From Gordionus sp. m RMFG-2023 (taxonomy: Eukaryota > Nematomorpha > Gordioida > Chordodea > Parachordodidae), in NCBI RefSeq assembly GCF_954871325.1, contig NC_088776.1:45278569-45342568 (forward strand): a stretch of 64,000 nucleotides of DNA, read 5' to 3'. A program made the position numbers and the translations under genes. Under the pieces are notes generated by a model. That model did no database searches and was not told the DNA's origin. It saw nothing but the letters and a program-made list of their open reading frames with translations. The stretch's first letter is position 1, and each line of letters starts with the position of its first letter. Shown here piece after piece: positions 27,201 to 34,638 of the stretch.

Positions 27201-30200
27201 TTAAAGGAAGAGAGAAAAAGGAAAGATCCATATTCAGAGGGTACTAAAGTAACACTAATGGGATGATACATTATCTTTTCTTACAACCTCCACTATTTTG
27301 CAATCTTATGCCAAATTTGCATTCAATGCAGCTCTATCACTACTTTTATAATTATAATGTTTTTGTTGTGGACTTGTATTATTCATTGGATATTGTCTTA
27401 CTCATAAGACTATTTTTTAAAGGGAAGTTTGGATCATCAATTATATCATATGGAGCAATGATATCATTAGACAATGGTTTTGGAGGACGGAATATAAATT
27501 GATTGAATTTCCAACTCTCAAATAATTAAAAATTATTTATTAATATTTATAATTCCTCACTTTGATATAAACTATCATTCTTGAATGTACCACTAGTACC
27601 CTGTTTTCCATAAGATATGAATTTAAAATAACTACCAGTCAATAATTAAGAATATATTTTTTTTAAAAATAAATAATTTTAGTATCAAGATTTTACAGGG
27701 ATTTTCTATTCTGATGTTTTTCCCATCTAGTGAGCCGAGGTGATGCGGGAAACTATACTTCTCAATGCAATCTATAAATTATATTATCTAATTTATACAC
27801 TTCCGAATGTTCACGTTTTTTTTAAAAATAAATTATTTATTTATTTAAAATAGGGATGTGAACCCTTCGACAAAAAAAAGGGTCCGGGTTCGGGTACAGT
27901 AATAAAATTTATAATGGGTTCGGTTCAGGGTTCAGGGAACATAAAAAAATGACTCAAAATAAGACTTTTCAATCATTTATTAGTATACTTCAATATATAC
28001 ACATTCAAAATTTACAAATAAAAAATTTAAAAATGAAATAATTTATATTTTAAATGTTTTATTCAATCGCGCAGTCATAATATATTATAAAATATCATCC
28101 TTGAGACTTCCACGTAAATTAGACAATATATATTCAAAGATGAAAATCCTTTTCTACGCTTACCTAAAATGGATAGTTATCTTTATAATACAAAAATTAT
28201 TGTACTTGTGTCACCGGTACAGCCATGACGATTCTAGACAAGGTATATAATTCTGGATATATTGAAGAATTTTAAAATATTTGTGCCCTTATTTATTCTC
28301 TTAACTTCTGAGAACTTTTCCATTAAAGAAGAAACCAACTACTAAATTATAAACAATACGACTACTAATTTATATTTCAATTTATTTTTGATATCAAATT
28401 TTATTTGCAAATTCATTTATGGTTTCAGTTGTTCTCCGTAATCTAACGAAATCAAATCTAGAAGCAAAAGCTGTTGACGTCGGTTTAAATAGTTTAAAAC
28501 ATATTGACTTAATTTCCTTAAAAGATAAAGTTTCGATCGAATCAGGATAACAAAAACGGTCCACCAACTCAATATTCTTATTGCCAAAAAATGTTAAAAA
28601 TATATCTTTATATTGACATTCAGATGGGCTTACGTTTTTTAACCGAAAACTGGCTTCCCATTGAGAAAAATATCTGTGGATAGAAGTATCCAACTCGAAT
28701 TTATCAAATTTAATCGTAGATAAATCCGCTATTTTTTTTGAATCTCCATTTAAGGAATTATTTTCTCCATTTAAGGAATTATTATCTCCATTTAAGGAAT
28801 TATTTTCTCCATTTATCGTCGCCATTTGTAGCTGGACATCTCACTTCTCGGTTATGAATAAAACCACATTTATAACATTTAAGTTTATTATAATCTTTAT
28901 CATTATTATTATTGTAGTTATTATTCTCTTTATCAAATGTATTATTATACTTGACTTTATTATAGCCTTTATCAATTGTAGTCGTCGTTTTTATTGGATG
29001 TTTATAATTATTATCATTATCATTTCTTTTGTTATTAACATTTATCTTATTAACAACTGGCATATTTTTATTTGCCATTTCTTTATCTGCTCGCTCAGAA
29101 GCTAATGCCAGATCAAGAATAAATTGAAAAGTCAGTACATTATTTTTTTCTTTCTATCTAAAAGTAAAATTTCAAGATCATCTGTTGCTATCATAACATT
29201 ATTATCACTACAACCAGTAGGTATTATTGTCGTAGCCTCCAATATATTGTAAATAATGGAGTTTTGCGTATGCCATAAATCCTTAAGATGGTCTTTAGCC
29301 ATTTGTTTTTGCTCAATACTCAATAAAACTTGATATTGAGGGTCTAAATATATATAAGCGTATACAACACTATTTTGAAAATATTGTTACTCTCTAATTT
29401 ACATGTTTTCTAATATTTCATATGAAAAGGACTAGTATTTCTCTTAAATATCGATATCTAATCCATATGCCATAAAAATCAGTTAAACATAATTGTTCTG
29501 ATTGTAATCTTAATATTGTTATTTTTAAAGGAACTAATACACTAGTAAGGTCCTTTATTTGGCACCAATCATCTTTCGACAATATGACTTCACATGCTCC
29601 TATAATAAAATCATTACCGAAAATTTTTCAAACTTAATAATCGTTCTAGTTTCATACAAATTGAGGACCAACGTGTTGTGCAATTTTATAATGTCATTGA
29701 CCTTTTCATTGATTTTAATATTCTTACAATTGTGGGAGTTCTTAAATATTTAGCAACATCCCTTGCTTCAATGATAGTTTTAAAGTGATTATTTTTTAGG
29801 CAATTATAGCCAATTATAGAGTATGGTCTGCACATCTGATGTAATATATTTGTGGGGAAATCTCTTAATAAATTTACATAATAAAATATTATTACTTAAA
29901 ATAGATAATAATTTATGATATTAAGGGTTCAGGAGGGTTCGGGTTCACATCCCTGATTTAAAACTGTTTAAAAAGCTATAAAATGATATATATATTATAA
30001 TATAATTAATTAAAAATAAGCCATAATTTATGTCGGAATATTTTTAATTTAATTTTTTCTCGGATATAAGGCAATTCCCCTAGCCTTGTTGGTAAAATAA
30101 ATGTCTTATTTTGAGGCCTAGGGGCTTTAAAAGTTTTAGGCCAAAATTGGCTGTTTGTGGGGATGACTATTAGAGTAAAATATAAAATTGTTGAGATCTT

Positions 30201-31307
30201 TGTATTTTTTAAATCTTTTTTGTTTCGGCTAACAAGTTGAAAATAGCATATGGATATACTTTTAACTGCCATATAGCGTCACATACATCTGGAATTATAT
30301 AGCAATGTAAATTTTGCCTATTCTGTTTGTATAAGATGATTTAGAGTAATTTAAACTTGTTAATAGGTATCCTAAATGCTTTTAATTTTAATACCTAAAT
30401 ATTATCATTTCTAAGTAACTAGCCTCTTTTCAGGGGATATAGCTGTTTTGCATATGTATATGTAATTTTACTTTCAATTTTTTAAGAAGGTAGTGGAAAA
30501 TATTCCTTGCTAGTCCAAGAAAGTGAAATGTTTGAAATTCTTCTAAATTGATGTAGATCATATAAAATCAATTTTTTTTATCTGCTGCCTAAATATTTTT
30601 ATTAATGGTTATCATTAGATTATCTTCATAGATCATTATGAGCCTCTACAAAATTATCAATAAAATTTAGCATAAATTCATTATATTTATTGAATGATAA
30701 AATAAAAATAATTCCTTTTTCGCTTCAATCGTATCAGACGCCATTTAATCGTTAATAAAATTCAAAATTTTTGACATTTAAAAAAAAGCAAAATCATCTG
30801 CATTATAAGCCATTTATTTTTTCTTGCTTTAGAAAAAAATTTTGTTTATAAATGGCCCAAAGTTTTTATATACCTTTTTTTTAAAAAAAATCTGTATATT
30901 TTCATGTTTTTATTTCACAGAACGGTTATTGTGCTCCCATGTATCACCACCAAGATATCAAAATTCGATCCAAAACAAACTTGATATCTATGTCTCCATC
31001 TTTTCCCTTACCAAACCTTATGCACATGCAACATCCTAGCTTTTCCATCGATACACAACATTTTAGAAACGAGGACGATGAAATCATTCGAAAGAAAAAT
31101 GGCAACTCATCCAACAAGTTGACACCTCGGTATCTAAGCCTAGTTCCTTCTCGCAATTTTTCATTCGCTTCCCTAACCGCCACTCCTTTTAAGCAATCTC
31201 ATCCAAAATCCGACGACCAGATGATCGAAAAAATTGTTAAAAATTATCATAAGATAGATACGGCGTTTGATTGTGACAGAGATGTAACATTGATACATAA
31301 ACTATGA
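5516..31307 (+). CDS. ECT2: ECT2/Pebble ortholog: RhoGEF of cytokinesis (20 exons, 5' end not found)
   Basis: ECT2 is the guanine-nucleotide exchange factor that activates RhoA at the cell equator after binding the centralspindlin subunit RACGAP1/CYK4 through its BRCT repeats. I aligned exons by eye to human ECT2 from memory. Exons: 5516-6263, 6525-6808, 8219-8308, 9940-10050, 16274-16378, 17014-17113, 17929-18116, 18611-18848, 19272-19408, 19494-19811, 20286-20396, 20678-20774, 21113-21194, 21463-21541, 22357-22476, 22737-23238, 23762-23928, 24164-24258, 25850-26001 and 30955-31307. Every junction is GT-AG, the phases agree, and the sum (4077 nt) is a multiple of three ending in TGA. Domain order is N-terminal extension, BRCT0-1-2, linker, DH, PH, polybasic region, tail. 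About 1358 residues are seen against roughly 880-910 in human; the excess is Asn/Ser-rich. No exon with an initiator Met was recognised upstream of 5516. Identity is secure; exact ends of the first and last exons are not. Confidence 0.93.
6525..6808 (+). CDS. ECT2: ECT2 exon: BRCT0 domain
   Basis: The frame reads KVGYNYNKNS, then NPFYVVPDFCGNFFDKL and GRRLIAPPFIYHVSRLLP. These line up with human KVGFVKMES, NVFVVTDFQDSVFNDL and CRVIGPPVVLNCSQKGEPLP of the BRCT0 repeat. The acceptor AG at 6523-6524 supplies the two bases needed after the phase-1 exon upstream. The donor is ACG|GTGCGG, phase 0, a slightly weak site. In ECT2 the BRCT0 repeat packs with BRCT1 and BRCT2 in the autoinhibitory N-terminal half. 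Confidence 0.88.
6809..8218 (+). other. ECT2 intron 2 with pure-C run and decayed MITE end
   Basis: Contains runs of C at 7080-7105 in otherwise AT-rich sequence. At 7411-7450 there is a GC-rich block (CAGAGATTTGCGCGACCTGA) resembling the left end of the MITE at 26143. No coding potential seen. Confidence 0.4.
8219..16378 (+). CDS. ECT2: ECT2 exons: BRCT1 domain (8219-8308, 9940-10050, 16274-16378)
   Basis: Exon 8219-8308 encodes HPIFCLSMRGLNLCFSQFTD, matching human RPLYCTSMMNLVLCFTGFRK. Exon 9940-10050 encodes QYMGATVRKKFNSAKVTHLI and AQGDKYR (human HHMGGVIRKDFNSKVTHLV, TQGEKFR). Exon 16274-16378 encodes LGKPIMSQDWIIYCWERRFD (human LGTPIMKPEWIYKAWERRNE). All three are whole codons (30, 37 and 35). 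Human BRCT1 binds phospho-CYK4 using Thr153 and Lys195. Here the Lys of QGDKYR is kept and the Thr of CFTGFR is a Ser. The two introns inside the block are about 1.6 kb and 6.2 kb, the latter full of transposons. Confidence 0.92.
10300..10883. mobile_element. GC-armed non-autonomous hAT element (584 bp)
   Basis: Terminal inverted repeats TAGAGGTCTGCATTGGGCGG and the matching CCCGTCCAATTCAGACCTCTA bound the element. It is flanked by 8-bp target duplications TATCTAAT (10292-10299) and TATCAAAT (10884-10891), one mismatch. Arms are rich in CCCGCCCG boxes; the centre is AT-rich and non-coding. It lies in the 6.2-kb ECT2 intron. Confidence 0.85.
11588..11671. repeat. 28-bp tandem repeat, three copies
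   Basis: Three nearly identical head-to-tail copies of a 28-bp unit starting GTGCCTTCCTTCACAG lie at 11588, 11616 and 11644, inside an ECT2 intron. No function is apparent; recent replication slippage is the simplest origin. Confidence 0.9.
11949..12770 (-). mobile_element. Helitron fragment A (Rep/helicase-like), minus strand
   Basis: Two minus-strand open segments match the Helitron replication-initiator/helicase protein. The one at 11949-12263 gives HPCAEIPDR, CLIHGPCGVLNTKFSCVNHG and FKYEYKDYDWA. These correspond to the family's AEIPD, HGPCG, pro-Cys box and FKYVYKGHD. The one at 12552-12764 gives QHILNPLINADSYLQVEAYH and KTKLRVEEYSGL, matching the family's Helitron-like N segment (KLR.E.Y..L). 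The order on the strand (12764 down to 11949) is that of the protein, but the intervening parts are missing or decayed. No Helitron termini found. Confidence 0.75.
13340..15800 (+). mobile_element. Helitron fragment B, plus strand, interrupted by a hAT element
   Basis: 13340-13520 is an inverted, diverged copy of 12600-12770 (shared ATGTTG-TCTAACCGCTAAA and AACCTGTAAATATG boxes). Further on, 13555-13640 reads GRQIILSSSF and GSPKNMQERYHEAM, the Helitron GRIILPSSFTGGPRYMQQ.YQDAM motif. Next comes KPDLFI at about 13656, which resumes as TFTCN at 15737 on the other side of the hAT at 13678-15728. The right boundary is approximate. Fragments A and B are head to head. Confidence 0.7.
13678..15728 (-). 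mobile_element. hAT transposon (2051 bp), decayed, perfect 8-bp target duplication
   Basis: The element runs from CAGAGTTGTTAAAAGATAC to GTATCTAGATACTTTAACAACTCTG and is flanked by identical ATTTATAA at 13670-13677 and 15729-15736. Several subterminal copies of TCTAGATACAGATAC lie in both arms. The minus strand codes a decayed transposase. A BED-finger-like piece (KCLPCPKNMKISVSITSTCN) lies near 15110-15180. A C-terminal dimerisation piece lies at 14141-14374 (YPDIKMLFIKYNITPQSLPA). It inserted into Helitron fragment B. Confidence 0.92.
17014..18116 (+). CDS. ECT2: ECT2 exons: BRCT2 domain (17014-17113, 17929-18116)
   Basis: Exon 17014-17113 encodes FKLKPFVGCNLSFIGFSNEE (human FKVPPFQDCILSFLGFSDEE). 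It ends at AATG|GTAATC, phase 1. Exon 17929-18116 encodes KTTHIVVDEQNVKTENL and LIVKAEWFWVSIQLDFCADE (human RCTHLVVEENIVKDLPF, YVVKQEWFWGSIQMDACAGE). It ends at TTG|GTAAGA, phase 0. The invariant Trp of the last BRCT helix is present in AEWFW. The extra residues between THIVV and LIVKAEW are a small Asn-rich insertion. Confidence 0.92.
17330..17475 (-). mobile_element. LINE 3' tail fragment
   Basis: The minus strand reads GTRHRGRSKICWTKVLNTDM, then KKLSLTWGDAQNCVKWRKAI and RRANDLSG before a stop. This is the familiar C-terminal tail of non-LTR reverse-transcriptase proteins (GRPRKTW...DM..L.LT..DAQDR.KWR..IR.AD). Only the end of the second open frame is present, with about 48 open codons. A related short piece (CCCGGGTAAGCCAG) lies at about 25225-25290. 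It sits in the ECT2 intron between the two BRCT2 exons. Confidence 0.65.
18611..18848 (+). CDS. ECT2: ECT2 exon: linker between BRCT2 and DH with candidate CDK site
   Basis: Starts phase 0 after AATAG and ends phase 1 at AACG|GTTTTT. It encodes FLNGSLCNTPSSNSTTSILN, aligned with human SMLSLNTPNSN, so the Thr-Pro that is Thr341/342 (a CDK1 site) in human ECT2 is kept. The Arg/Lys cluster (RKRRR) that follows it in human and acts as a nuclear localisation signal is not visible. The rest is Asn- and Ser-rich, with one KLLRERSYS basic stretch. Loss of the nuclear signal is inference; basic patches elsewhere could replace it. Confidence 0.82.
18985..19194. mobile_element. 210-bp MITE with TAA target duplication (PIF/Harbinger-like)
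   Basis: Ends GGCTGGATTCATAGTGAGATCC and GGATCCCACTATGAATCAAGCC are inverted repeats, with TAA on both sides (18982-18984 and 19195-19197). A shared terminal motif, GCTG(C/G)ATTCATAGTG, is found again at 40001. Non-coding. It lies in the ECT2 intron between the linker and DH exons. Confidence 0.8.
19272..21541 (+). CDS. ECT2: ECT2 exons: DH (RhoGEF) catalytic domain with Asn-rich insertion
   Basis: Six exons: 19272-19408, 19494-19811, 20286-20396, 20678-20774, 21113-21194 and 21463-21541. In order they give CHSARQMTAVEILNTEKNYI (human SARWQVAKELYQTESNYV), LLDPTEIKAIFGNLPPIYEV, KAYPPFINFFHDSKNTLKFC, VECGRQSLEDLLIRPVQRLP, DEAINAVKNVLDQINEGKRK and TETQLHMFEIVNDIENCP. The CR3 helix LLIRPVQRLPS is identical to human, so GEF activity is likely. 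A stretch of about 50 mostly Asn/Ser residues (19520-19675) lies between the first helix and LLDPTEIK, where human has about ten. It probably forms an external loop. Confidence 0.94.
22357..24258 (+). CDS. ECT2: ECT2 exons: PH domain with ~140-residue insertion
   Basis: Four exons: 22357-22476, 22737-23238, 23762-23928 and 24164-24258. The first gives NLLSSQRTFIFKAF and KGRHLAIFLFNDCLE (human NLLSSHRSLVQRVE, EQVTLFLFNDCLE). The second opens ICKRRN (human IARKRH) and closes YKHVELLHLSHVKIIGDIVD (human LKHIHLMPLSQIKKVLDIRE). Between them are about 140 Asn/Ser-rich residues where human has about 15. The third gives NSFAIICSHN (human NAFALLVRPP). The fourth leads to GTISKAFR (human STLSRASR). The insertion falls in a loop between PH strands. 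The PH domain of ECT2 contributes to autoinhibition and RhoA feedback. Confidence 0.9.
25306..25504. mobile_element. 199-bp hAT MITE (copy 1)
   Basis: Terminal repeats TAGTGTTGTTAAACGGCTCG and the matching CGAGTCTTTAACAATACTA are flanked by ATAAGACC (25298-25305) and ATAAGACT (25505-25512). The arms are nearly palindromic (GATTTTTAAAAACGGCTAACC against GGTTAGTCGTTTTTAAAAATC). Related copies lie at 49217 and 55527. Confidence 0.88.
25850..26001 (+). CDS. ECT2: ECT2 exon: polybasic membrane-binding region
   Basis: Encodes NAKKLLSRKMSRAFSFNKST followed by PFKLKRTVST, aligned with human AIKKTSKKVTRAFSFSKTPKRALRR. The RAFSF core is identical. In human this Lys/Arg cluster binds anionic phospholipids, and a CDK site inside it (Thr814/815) controls membrane release; the Thr-Pro is kept here (STP). 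The acceptor GTTAAG|A completes the phase-2 codon from 24258. The donor is TGCG|GTTTTA, phase 1. Confidence 0.9.
26143..26520. mobile_element. GC-armed non-autonomous hAT element (378 bp)
   Basis: Begins CAGAGACCTGCAG and ends GCATGTCTCTT, with perfect 8-bp target duplications AAAGAAAT at 26135-26142 and 26521-26528. GCGCGGCCTGACCCGAA and GGCCCGGCCCACCCGGGCC blocks form GC-rich arms around an AT-rich core. Same family as 47582 and 61696. It lies in the last ECT2 intron. Confidence 0.88.
27851..29955 (-). mobile_element. hAT transposon (2105 bp), decayed, carrying a retroelement gag fossil
   Basis: Ends TAGGGATGTGAACCC and GGGTTCACATCCCTG are inverted repeats. Identical 8-bp duplications ATTTAAAA flank them at 27843-27850 and 29956-29963. 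The minus strand retains transposase pieces. YLDPQYQVLLSIEQKQMAKD lies at about 29285-29360, matching the LDPRYK...EE.K..AK region of hAT transposases. VMAVPVTQV lies at about 28215, the start of the dimerisation domain. Between them lies a gag-like insert listed separately. The element sits in the last ECT2 intron. Confidence 0.88.
28394..29130 (-). mobile_element. Ty3-like retroelement gag fossil nested in a hAT element
   Basis: The minus strand holds two gag-like parts. One is a capsid-like segment (FELDTSIHRYFSQWEASFRL, then SRFDFVRLRRTTETINEFAN) preceded by a short repeated GENNSLN tract. The other is a nucleocapsid-like zinc-knuckle segment (KCYKCGFIHNREVRCPA). The element is broken: no LTRs, protease or polymerase were seen, and the two parts do not stand in the usual gag order. 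It lies between two parts of a hAT transposase, so it inserted into, or was carried by, that element. Age cannot be measured here. Confidence 0.65.
30955..31307 (+). CDS. ECT2: ECT2 last exon: Ser/Asn-rich C-terminal tail
   Basis: The open frame from 30939 to TGA at 31305 gives a tail with PSFSIDTQHF, KLTPRYLSLVPSRNFSFASL and KIVKNYHKIDTAFD. The Ser/Pro-rich character fits the human tail, but residue-level similarity is weak. An AG at 30953-30954 gives the phase needed after the exon ending at 26001. The stronger-looking acceptor TTTCACAG at 30913-30920 would instead enter another frame, which gives about 40 residues and stops at 31037-31039. A small missed exon in the 4.95-kb intron could reconcile TTTCACAG with the long frame. 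Confidence 0.7.
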
Positions 31308-33027
31308 ATATTGATATGAAGACCGAGAAAAATGATTGCAAAACAATTATGAAAGATATTTAAAAAAATTAACTTTCATGAATTGTGAAACTTTAAAAAA
31401 AAATTTCGGTAAAGCCTCAAAAAAGTCATGACCATGTCTATTGTGACTATTAAAATTTATAATGCAAAAATCAATTATAGCCCGAGGCGATATTATTTTA
31501 AATTAAATCAGGGCATCCTTTGAACGCGCTAATTTATAAATAACCAAGCATTTTAAAAAAATTTTTAGCGTAAATTTGATAAAAATTAACTTATTCTCGA
31601 AGAAACTAAATTGCCTCCCCCTTCCATATTTTTTCAAAACAAATTTAGTAAACGCGATCAGTATCATTCAAAAAATCTATAAAATTATAGAATTATTTTT
31701 AATTTCCTAGACCCGAATATGCTAAAATCTCTTACAAAATTGGCATTTTTTTGAGTCAGCCCCCTCCCTTCCCTCCCAATATTTATTAATATAAAAAATA
31801 TAAATTTGAATCAAAGTAAAGCATAATGACTAATAAGAATAACTAATTTATTTCGTTTATATTTTATAAGTCTTCTTCTTTTTTTAAAAAAATTTAAAAA
31901 TTATTATTCAACTAATTTTTATGAATGAATAACAACTGATTTGTTTTTAAATATATTCGTAATATTTACAAATAATATTATTTTAAGGCACTTAGAAAAT
32001 ATAATAAATAAGCATTATATTGCTTCTCCCTTTAAAAAAACATTCAATTTTTATAAAAAAATAATAATATTTAGAGAGGGAAGGTTTTTCTAAATCGTGA
32101 CCTCCTTGATGTCACCTTTTTTATATCATAATTATTTTAATCGCAAATTTATTATTCCACAAGCATCCAAATCAACGAGTCATTTATTTCAATTAATTGT
32201 GATATTCATTTTTTTTTTAAACCAATTATTTGATTAAAACTTATATTTACATATTCTTTGTTTGTTTTGACTATTTAAAACTGTAAATTCTCAAAATCAT
32301 ATCATTTAAAATTAATATTTTACAAACCTTATATTTTAGATAAAATTTATAATTTTAAATCTTATAAGATTTTTACGATTGATTTTTCATATTATATATT
32401 TCAAACATTTTTAACAAAAATAAATAAAATATGGCCATGACTACAGATAGCACCCAAAAAATTTTTCTTTAAAACAGAATATATATATATATACACACAA
32501 CTAAATTAAAATTTTAACTTGATATTAGCGCCATCTAGACTACTAAAATAATTAGGAGAATTTTTGGAACTGTTCTGTAGTCAGACCAAAGAAAAATACT
32601 GAGTTCGCATAAGGGTAACACTTAATTATACATTAATCCGTTTACAAAATTTTGATAATTTATTTATATTTATATCAACATTTATTATATTCTCCTTTTT
32701 TATTACCTTATAAAAATAAATTTTTAAATTAACCCACATAATATTACGACACAAATATTGTAATTTATCATAATTATTTGTATAAAATAATAATTTAATG
32801 TAAATTATTCGAATAAAAGTATATAAACGACGTTATTGGTTATAGTCGAAGGGAAGAAATAACTATCACGGCATAGATTTCCTTTATTTATTAATTACAT
32901 AATTCGTTTCTAAATTCCTGAAATTTTTGATTCAAAGTTTGAACATTTGTGTAAATAATGAATAAATAGATCAATCACATGTTCGAAATTATGACTTTAT
33001 GCCCCTGATATCGTCCAGTTATGATAT
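31308..33027. other. AT-rich intergenic sequence after ECT2
   Basis: No gene, RNA or transposon end recognised. Short T-rich and A-rich runs dominate. The ECT2 3' UTR and poly(A) signal must lie here, but several AATAAA-like strings make the site undecidable by eye. Confidence 0.5.
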
Positions 33028-33035
33028 GAGCACAT

Positions 33036-34630
33036 ATGCCTATTCGAAAACAAATAAGAATCGAACTCATTATTAGATTCGTTTAAACAAAATAAATAAT
33101 TTACTATTCGTATACGAACGAATAATAGAATTTACTATTTGTATTTGATTTAAATAATACGTTTTTTCTAAATTAAATTAGATATTTCAAAGATAAAGAA
33201 TACGGCGATCAAATTATCAACGAAATTAAAATGCATATTAATATAATTTATGTCAAGCCAAAAGCACATATCTTTTCCTCAGGGACGAGAACCCGAACCC
33301 TCAATATTTTGCCTAACCCAAACCCTTTTTTAAAATTTAGGGTTCAAGTTTTTTTTTTTTTAATTTTAAAAAATTTATTTTTTTTATTTTAAATTTTCAT
33401 TTTATTTATTTTAAATTTTATGTTAAAAATAATATAATATAAAAAACATGTAATTTACGATTTTTATTTATAAAAGATTTCCTAAAAAGAGTTCTTATTC
33501 AAAACAATTGTTTTTTTATTCAAAAGGGTCATTTTTTCATGTAATTATTTTTGTTATATTTAATAATTTTTTAAATTGTATTGTAGTATTATATCGTCGA
33601 TCTAGAATTGGAGTGCTCCACTTACGCAAATGTTTAAAATGAGAAAATCAGCATTAAAGTTTAAAATTAAATATAGGAAAAACTTATTGATCAATTTTGA
33701 CAATAACTTTGGCAAAAATTAATATTTTTTAATCTAGTTTTTATTTTTTATATATATTGGGAATAAATAAGTTATTATCCATTTCTAATTCAAAAATTTT
33801 GAATATTTAAAATGAGAAAATTAAAGTTTAACAAATATAGGAAAAATTTATTTATCAATTTTGACAATAACTTTGGTAAAAATTAATATCTTTTTAATAG
33901 ATTTTATTTATAGATATATTGGGAATAAATAAGTTATCCACATCTAACTCAAAAATTTTGAAAATGTCCAGTGGATCACTCAATTTCTAGACCAACGATA
34001 TTATATATATAATATATTATAATTATGATGATAATTATTTTTATAGCTATACTAATTAAAATAAATTTTAAAAAATGATGTTTTTATTATTTTAACTAAT
34101 TTTAATAAGTTATTATTTTTCTGCTCTCCGACGGTTTCAAAGATTTTTCACTGAACCCGTACCCATTTTTATGGAAGGAGGGTTCTCGTCCCTGCTTTTC
34201 CTATTGTTTCTTCTTTATAATATTACGATTTTTTGACGGCAAATTAGTTTCAAATAAGAAAAGCCTTTCACAAGTGTGCTTGTATAGATATGTAATCCCT
34301 TGCTAATTTCGATTGAGTTTGTTTGAATTTTTATTATAATTTGATATGAGATTCAAAAAAGGGATAGTATTATAAAAGATTTCAAATACTACTTCAGAAA
34401 TTGCCACTACCAGAGCTGATTTTTTTAATTTCTAACAGTGTCTATAATCAATCACATCACCTGTCAGATTTTCAAGTTATCAATAAATATGATTGGTTTT
34501 TATTAAATATCTAAAAAGTTCGTTTTATTTGAATTCAATAATTGATTATTCTTATTCAAATAAAAGGATTATTTAATATTCATATTTCATTGTGAATTAA
34601 ATATTCGAACCTTTTTTTGAATAGGCTTAT
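33036..34630. mobile_element. Non-autonomous element with ATTCG-rich arms, split by a nested hAT element
   Basis: Ends ATGCCTATTCGAAAA and TTTTTTTGAATAGGCTTAT are inverted repeats. GAGCACAT stands on both sides (33028-33035 and 34631-34638), an 8-bp duplication typical of hAT. Arms carry ATTCGTATACGAACGAATAA-type repeats, related to the element near 43872. Without the insert at 33280-34194 it would be about 670 bp. Non-coding. Confidence 0.75.
33280..34194. mobile_element. 915-bp non-autonomous hAT element nested in another element
   Basis: Ends CAGGGACGAGAACCCGAACCCT and AGGGTTCTCGTCCCTG are inverted repeats. Perfect 8-bp duplications CTTTTCCT flank them at 33272-33279 and 34195-34202. The ends resemble those of the 27851 element. 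Inside, a segment of about 160 bp (33640-33804) is duplicated in tandem at 33810-33965, with scattered differences. No coding capacity. Confidence 0.9.
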
Positions 34631-34638
34631 GAGCACAT

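Noticed and set aside
28854-29105. Plus-strand open frame of 83 codons, rich in Ile and Phe
   Set aside because: It is the antisense of the Asn/Lys-rich gag-like segment on the minus strand; its composition is a by-product of that.
30006-30272. 88-codon minus-strand frame (RPQNKTFILPTRLGELPYIR)
   Set aside because: No recognisable family, no splice context, and it lies inside the last ECT2 intron; probably chance or an old repeat.
30944-31183. Minus-strand frame of 79 codons opposite the last ECT2 exon
   Set aside because: Antisense shadow of the Ser/Asn-rich ECT2 tail; no splice signals or known motifs.
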